A stretch of 36,462 bases of DNA, from the NCBI RefSeq assembly GCF_000317285.1, contig NZ_AJLN01000146.1:1-36462 (forward strand), given 5' to 3'. The position numbers were made by a program, and so were the translations under genes. Positions within the stretch are counted from its first letter, which is position 1; every line of letters begins with the position of its first letter. The notes beneath the pieces were generated by a model. It worked only from the letters and a program-made list of their open reading frames with translations. It was not told where the DNA came from and made no database searches. Source of the stretch: Chlorogloeopsis fritschii PCC 6912. Its GTDB lineage: Bacteria > Cyanobacteriota > Cyanobacteriia > Cyanobacteriales > Nostocaceae. This document shows positions 32,997-36,462 of this stretch, in pieces.

Positions 32997-33064
32997 GTAG
33001 GGTGGGCATTGCGTCACAGCCCATGTGGTAAACATTTTAGATATTGGTGAGCAATGCCACCTTA
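32997..33064. repeat. MITE-like hairpin related to the 50-bp repeat unit
   Basis: CGTAGGGTGGGCATTGC at the left and GAGCAATGCCACCTTA at the right are near-inverted copies, about 68 bp overall. The left end shares GTAGGGTGGGCA with the 50-bp units at 661-860, so it is probably a single copy of the same dispersed element. It lies just after the acylphosphatase gene. The rest of 32946-33294 has no ORF or other clear feature. Confidence 0.6.
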
Positions 33065-33294
33065 AAGAAAACCGTTGTGCGATCGCTCCTTATAAACCAC
33101 AGCAGTCCTATTACTTGACCTTTCACTTTGCCAGCTAATAATTAGTTAATCTTCCCAATTCTGAGTCAATAATTGTGCATTTATTCAGAAATAATCCCCC
33201 TGTATTTTGTATATAAATATGTTCCTTCATAAGTGAGAGCAGTACAGAAATCTCACACTACGTTTTATTGATCGGTCAATCAGGGGGATTGAAA

Positions 33295-33744
33295 GTGATC
33301 AAGATTTTAATAGATGCTGACCTCATACTAGAAATTTTGATAAATCGCAACGCTTTTGGCGAAGATGGGAGCAAATTAATAGATATAGTACATCCATCTC
33401 TTCAGATGTATATAACAGATATTGGATGGCAAAAAATATATACCTATACCAAATGTTTACAAAATCACAAAATTGCAGAAATAGTAATTAATTGGTTACA
33501 AGATAAAATCAGAATTTGTACTGTTGAAAAAATAGTTCTGCAGCAAGCACGTTCCTCACCACTCAAGGATTTTGAATCTGCTGTAGAACTAGTTTGTGTT
33601 AATTGTGAAGAACTAGATGCAATTGTCACCCATAACCTGAATAATTTTGCTGAAGCTCCAAACAAATATTGGATTTGGTCACTAGCAGAATTGTGGGTGC
33701 GTGTAAATTTAGAACTTCAGCTAAAAGCAACTAATTATAGCTAA
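33295..33744 (+). CDS. PIN-domain protein, stand-alone
   Basis: A GTG start at 33295 with GGGGAT eight bases before it gives 149 residues; a TTG start at 33268 is weaker. The PIN fold shows ILIDADLILEILINRNAF (Asp7, Asp9), then VHPSLQMYITDIGWQKIYTYT, FESAVELVCVN and LDAIVTHNLNNFAEA, with acidic residues at the metal positions. Such PIN domains are common in Nostocales as N-terminal parts of larger signalling proteins, but here it stands alone with no antitoxin gene upstream. Nuclease activity is likely; target unknown. Confidence 0.7.
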   Translation: MIKILIDADLILEILINRNAFGEDGSKLIDIVHPSLQMYITDIGWQKIYTYTKCLQNHKIAEIVINWLQDKIRICTVEKIVLQQARSSPLKDFESAVELVCVNCEELDAIVTHNLNNFAEAPNKYWIWSLAELWVRVNLELQLKATNYS

Positions 33745-33845
33745 TACCAAATCCGGTTACATTATCCTCTTTATGCTTTAGTCTGAGTAGGCGGACTTTC
33801 CAGTCGCCAAGTAAAAGAGTGGTTGAGAAGGCGGATTTAGTATAA
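33742..33845. repeat. MITE-like element with terminal inverted repeats
   Basis: TAATACCAAATCCG (33742-33755) and CGGATTTAGTATA (33832-33844) are inverted copies about 104 bp apart. An inner hairpin, GGCGGACT/AGTCGCC (33790-33808), sits between them. There is no ORF, so it is a non-autonomous element that overlaps the end of the PIN gene by a few bases. Confidence 0.6.
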
Positions 33846-33990
33846 TTTGTCAAGAACTTTTGAGGTGTAATTCCGTAATTTTGTAGTTTAATTGTTACTT
33901 TATGAAAAACAATATCTCCGACTTTTCAAATAAGTCGGGAATCTGTATCTTTAAATTTTCACAAATCAAATCGGATTGCTACATACATTA

Positions 33991-34476
33991 CTAGTACACA
34001 CTCACATCTAAAACGTAGTTTAAAATACCATTTCCACTAGTTTGCTGAATAACATTAGTGCTAGGGCCGCTAAATTCAATACTGATACCAGATGATTCAG
34101 GAACGTAACGCCCTAAAATTTCCACTTTGTGTTCTCCGACTGATAGCAATGGTGATAAATTCACTTCCACTTTATTACTATTAAGCCGTTTCACAACTTT
34201 ACCATTAAGGATAATTTCACCCTTCAATTGAGTACCTGAAGTATTAATCCTCAAAATATGGGGTTGACTAAGATTATTGGCACTCAGATTGAGTGAACTT
34301 TGTTGGTATCCAGAGGAATAGCTGGATTGTTCGCTAAAGCTACTGAAGCCTTTCATATCATTATCGGTATCTATATTAATAGAATAACTTTGGCTACTGA
34401 TAAAATTCTGAGCTATTGCCGCAGAAACTATTGCGATCAAAGCTAAACAGAAGGCAAGAAATAATAGTTTTTTCAT
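33991..34476 (-). CDS. Exported protein of unknown function
   Basis: From the ATG at 34476 (the frame is open to 34572) the protein has 161 residues with a signal peptide (KKLLFLAFCLALIAIVSAAIA before QNF). The mature part is Ser, Asn and Gln rich at first, then a beta-strand-rich domain (ILRINTSGTQLKGEIILNGK, SVGEHKVEILGRY) that resembles small immunoglobulin- or PEGA-like folds. It ends LNYVLDVSVY. It is one of five exported proteins on this strand. Function unknown. Confidence 0.65.
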   Translation of the reverse strand: MKKLLFLAFCLALIAIVSAAIAQNFISSQSYSINIDTDNDMKGFSSFSEQSSYSSGYQQSSLNLSANNLSQPHILRINTSGTQLKGEIILNGKVVKRLNSNKVEVNLSPLLSVGEHKVEILGRYVPESSGISIEFSGPSTNVIQQTSGNGILNYVLDVSVY

Positions 34477-34726
34477 GGTTCTATGGAGATAGCAATGGGT
34501 ATAAAAATCGTTATCTGCTGAATACTTATAGCAAATTTGTTTTTGTCTGGTAATTACAAGCTTTTCAAACAAATCGGATTTCTAGAAACGAATTTATCCC
34601 ATTTAAATACAATCTATCGTAAACAATCGAGTTTAAACTTAAGTCAAAATAATAATTTATCCGAAGCTTCTTGATTGGAAAACTTCGGAAGGTAGATATT
34701 TGCAATATGCACCCTGTTGAGCAACA

Positions 34727-35140
34727 TTATCGTTGCGGAGCACCAACTTTTTTCAGAAATTCTGGATCTTGACCGGGGTTGTATACTTGTACTGGAACGT
34801 GGACTTTTACGCCAACATCTCCCTTACCTGGAGTTGTACTGGTAGCACCTTCACCAACAACTGCATTACTGTTTCGGTTTTGTATCGCAGAATTAGGGCC
34901 AACATTAATTTGAGTTGATCTGTTGGTAACATTTGTACCAGGTTTGCAATCTTCTCCAAACTCTTGACTTACATTATTGGTTTGCTGACCAGGATTCTTA
35001 TTACCGCTAACATCTACCTGTACAGCCACATCGATCGCAGAACAACCTAGTGCCAGTGCAGAAGGAGTGAAAGAGGGAACAAACAAAGGTGATACAGCTG
35101 TCAGCGAGAATAAGCTAAGGGAGATAAATTTGAAATTCAT
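34727..35140 (-). CDS. Exported Asn/Gln-rich protein of unknown function
   Basis: A 137-residue protein with a signal peptide that ends near PSALA. Two Cys (in LGCSAID and EDCKPG) could form a disulfide. The middle is Asn/Gln rich with QINVGPNSAIQNRNSNAVV, a pattern that recalls curlin-like repeats but is too short to call. AGAGGATAC precedes the ATG, which lies 17 bp after the previous gene's stop, so the two form an operon. Confidence 0.65.
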   Translation of the reverse strand: MNFKFISLSLFSLTAVSPLFVPSFTPSALALGCSAIDVAVQVDVSGNKNPGQQTNNVSQEFGEDCKPGTNVTNRSTQINVGPNSAIQNRNSNAVVGEGATSTTPGKGDVGVKVHVPVQVYNPGQDPEFLKKVGAPQR

Positions 35141-35157
35141 AATTGTATCCTCTTGAA

Positions 35158-35520
35158 CTAATTACATGAAGTTGTAGTTGTAGAACTATAAGTGCGACTG
35201 GTTGCACTACCGGAGTTTTTAACGCTTTGTTGAGTCAAAGTTCTGCCGCGACAATAACCCCGCGTTGTTTGAGGAATTTTCACAGTTGGGACACGGTAAG
35301 TACGATTTTTTGGAATCCATACCCCAGAATTAGGCCAGCGAAAGGGAGAGATACTTGTTGTCGAACTGGGAGTTTTTCTAATCGTAATACCGTTGTCTCC
35401 GTCAATTCTTACTCTGGTATTGCCATTTTGGATATCAATGTCGCCTGCTGTGGCTATTCCGGCAGGTAATGCCATCAGCGCAGAGAGTAACAGTATCGAA
35501 ATTGAACGTTTAGCAGGCAT
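35158..35520 (-). CDS. Exported small protein of unknown function
   Basis: A 120-residue protein with a signal peptide (to GIATA). The start of the mature part, GDIDIQNGNTRVRIDGDNGITIRK, is a beta-type repeat of charged and polar residues, and the C-terminal part is Ser/Thr rich with two Cys (GYCRG and TSCN). GAGGT precedes the ATG by about ten bases. It leads a two-gene operon with the protein at 34727. No motif is recognised. Confidence 0.65.
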   Translation of the reverse strand: MPAKRSISILLLSALMALPAGIATAGDIDIQNGNTRVRIDGDNGITIRKTPSSTTSISPFRWPNSGVWIPKNRTYRVPTVKIPQTTRGYCRGRTLTQQSVKNSGSATSRTYSSTTTTSCN

Positions 35521-35685
35521 GGTTCAATACCTCACATATAGGAAAAACCGATTTTGTTGCTTGTTCAGGAATCGGCGAACCTTGGTTACAACTCTTTTAC
35601 TAACTTTCTGCAAACTGTTACTAGAGTTGGTATTGCTTGCATTGGGCAACGCCTTTAGTTTGAAAAAGAATTGAATTTTTGATTA

Positions 35686-35710
35686 GGGATGCGCTCATTA
35701 GCATCATCCC
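35686..35710 (-). terminator. Hairpin after the first VNNAEL paralogue
   Basis: GGGATG and CATCCC (plus-strand ends) pair around a loop, with an extra GC pair; a copy of the same 25 bp sits at 36163-36187 after the second paralogue. It lies about 20 bp past the stop codon of the 35730 gene and is the probable terminator. Confidence 0.65.
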
Positions 35711-35729
35711 AATTTCAAATACTTAGCTT

Positions 35730-36065
35730 TTAGTAGTTGTGACAGTCAGCGATATTAACAGTCTGCTGACGAGATGCTAACTCTGCATTGTTAACAACAG
35801 CGCTATGAAAAGCAGCTTCACCTTTTTGGTTGACTCTCTGAGCGGAGAATTGTCCGTCAGAACCACTGTAGCAATAGCGTCCATTTTTATGCTTGATTAG
35901 TTGTTGGTCGTTCTTCAACTCAGCATTGTTAACAACGGTACTACCACCAAATGCTTTACCGTCTTGATCAACTTCTTGGACGTTGAATTGTTGTGCCATT
36001 GCTGCACCAGGAGCAACCATCAAACCAGCAGCCAATAAACCGAATGCAAAAGACTTCTTCAACAT
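35730..36065 (-). CDS. Exported VNNAEL-repeat protein, paralogue 1
   Basis: A 111-residue protein with a signal peptide ending AAMA before QQFNVQ. The mature part consists of two related modules of about 40 residues: FNVQEVDQDGKAFGGSTVVN followed by NAELKNDQQL, and FSAQRVNQKGEAAFHSAVVN followed by NAELASRQQT. Each module ends near a Cys (RYCYSG and IADCHNY), which may pair. AGAGGT lies before the ATG. No known family comes to mind. A second copy lies upstream, so this is a tandem duplicate. Confidence 0.75.
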   Translation of the reverse strand: MLKKSFAFGLLAAGLMVAPGAAMAQQFNVQEVDQDGKAFGGSTVVNNAELKNDQQLIKHKNGRYCYSGSDGQFSAQRVNQKGEAAFHSAVVNNAELASRQQTVNIADCHNY

Positions 36066-36162
36066 AATATTTAGACCTCTTTAAATTAGTTGTGCGTGTA
36101 TTGTGTGTTGTGTGTTGTTGTTTTTGGAATTGGCGTTATTTACAACGCCGGATTTTGAGTTG

Positions 36163-36187
36163 GGGATGCGCTCATTAGCATCATCCC
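36163..36187 (-). terminator. Hairpin after the second VNNAEL paralogue
   Basis: The same 25 bp as at 35686, with its stem intact, follows the stop of the 36206 gene by about 18 bp. The spacing of the two copies, 477 bp, gives the length of the duplicated unit. Confidence 0.65.
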
Positions 36188-36205
36188 GATTTCAAATAGT
36201 TAACT

Positions 36206-36462
36206 TTAGTAACGGCAGCTAGCAATATCAACAGTCTGCTGGCGATTTCTTAACTCTGCATTGTTGACAACAGTGCTATCAAAAGCAGCTTCACCTGTTT
36301 GATTCACTCTTTGAGCAGAGAATTGTCCACCAGAACCGCTGTAGCAATAACGTCCATCTTTGAGTTTGATTAGTTGTTGGTTGTTCTTCAACTCAGCATT
36401 GTTGATTACTTGGCTACCACCAAATGCTTTACCGTCTTGATTAACTTCTTGGACGTTGAATT
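36206..36462 (-). CDS. Exported VNNAEL-repeat protein, paralogue 2 (cut by window end)
   Basis: The frame is open from the window edge to TAG/TAA at 36206 with no start inside, so the 5' end lies beyond the window. The visible part carries FNVQEVNQDGKAFGGSQVIN, NAELKNNQQL, GRYCYSGSGGQFSAQRVNQT and ends IASCRY. It is very similar to paralogue 1 but differs at several surface positions (for example SDG/SGG, HSAV/DSTV). Both Cys are kept. Confidence 0.75.
   Translation of the reverse strand, partial: FNVQEVNQDGKAFGGSQVINNAELKNNQQLIKLKDGRYCYSGSGGQFSAQRVNQTGEAAFDSTVVNNAELRNRQQTVDIASCRY

Noticed and set aside
34727-35140. Curlin-like amyloid protein
   Set aside because: Only one short QINVGPNSAIQN-like stretch resembles curlin repeats, which is too little to name the family.

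Overview
The window is chromosomal DNA from a cyanobacterium, most likely a filamentous, heterocyst-forming member of the Nostocales. The evidence is the petB/petD genes next to a ctpA-type protease, an SLH-OprB porin, a DUF4118/multi-PAS hybrid kinase, frequent HIP1 octamers (GCGATCGC) and several blocks of short tandem heptanucleotide repeats (STRR) between genes. Genus cannot be fixed from the sequence alone. No rRNA, tRNA or CRISPR array was found.

Layout. (1) 1-2536: two exported proteins, one a likely EndoU-type secreted RNase, separated by about 900 bp of repeats (a 50-bp tandem array, a 21-bp tandem array with a higher-order period, and several hairpins). (2) 13441 down to 2537, minus strand: a surface-glycan type cluster with two GT-B transferases of the MurG/COG4671-like sort, a GT4, a GT2, an MsbA-like ABC exporter, a two-domain histidine phosphatase, a UDP-glucuronate 4-epimerase-like enzyme and an SLH porin. 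(3) 13591-21263, plus strand: a ChaC-like gamma-glutamylcyclotransferase, a membrane-anchored GNAT protein, a metallophosphoesterase, a large hybrid histidine kinase and a YebC/PmpR protein. (4) 21322-23640: a scrap zone with an intact VapBC pair, remnants of a HigBA pair, a YkvA protein, and a RAYT/IS200-like transposase bracketed by inverted 49-bp REP-type repeats. Beside it lies a decayed copy of the 3' end of the neighbouring phosphoketolase gene. (5) 23667-32945: a short phosphoketolase, an RsbW-like ATPase, petD-petB (minus), ctpA (plus), a degenerate MBL-fold protein, a site-2 protease and acylphosphatase. (6) 33268-36462: a PIN-domain protein, a MITE-like element, and a minus-strand run of five small exported proteins of unknown function, the last two being tandem paralogues.

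How the genes fit together. The GT/ABC/epimerase block reads as a pathway that builds a sugar chain on a carrier, exports it and presents it at the envelope. petBD plus ctpA is photosynthetic housekeeping. The most unusual material is in the repeats: G-rich heptamer arrays with quadruplex potential, repeat DNA that has entered reading frames (kinase, phosphatase, MBL protein), and the REP/RAYT element with its phosphoketolase relic. The secreted-protein cluster at the right edge is the best candidate for something undescribed.
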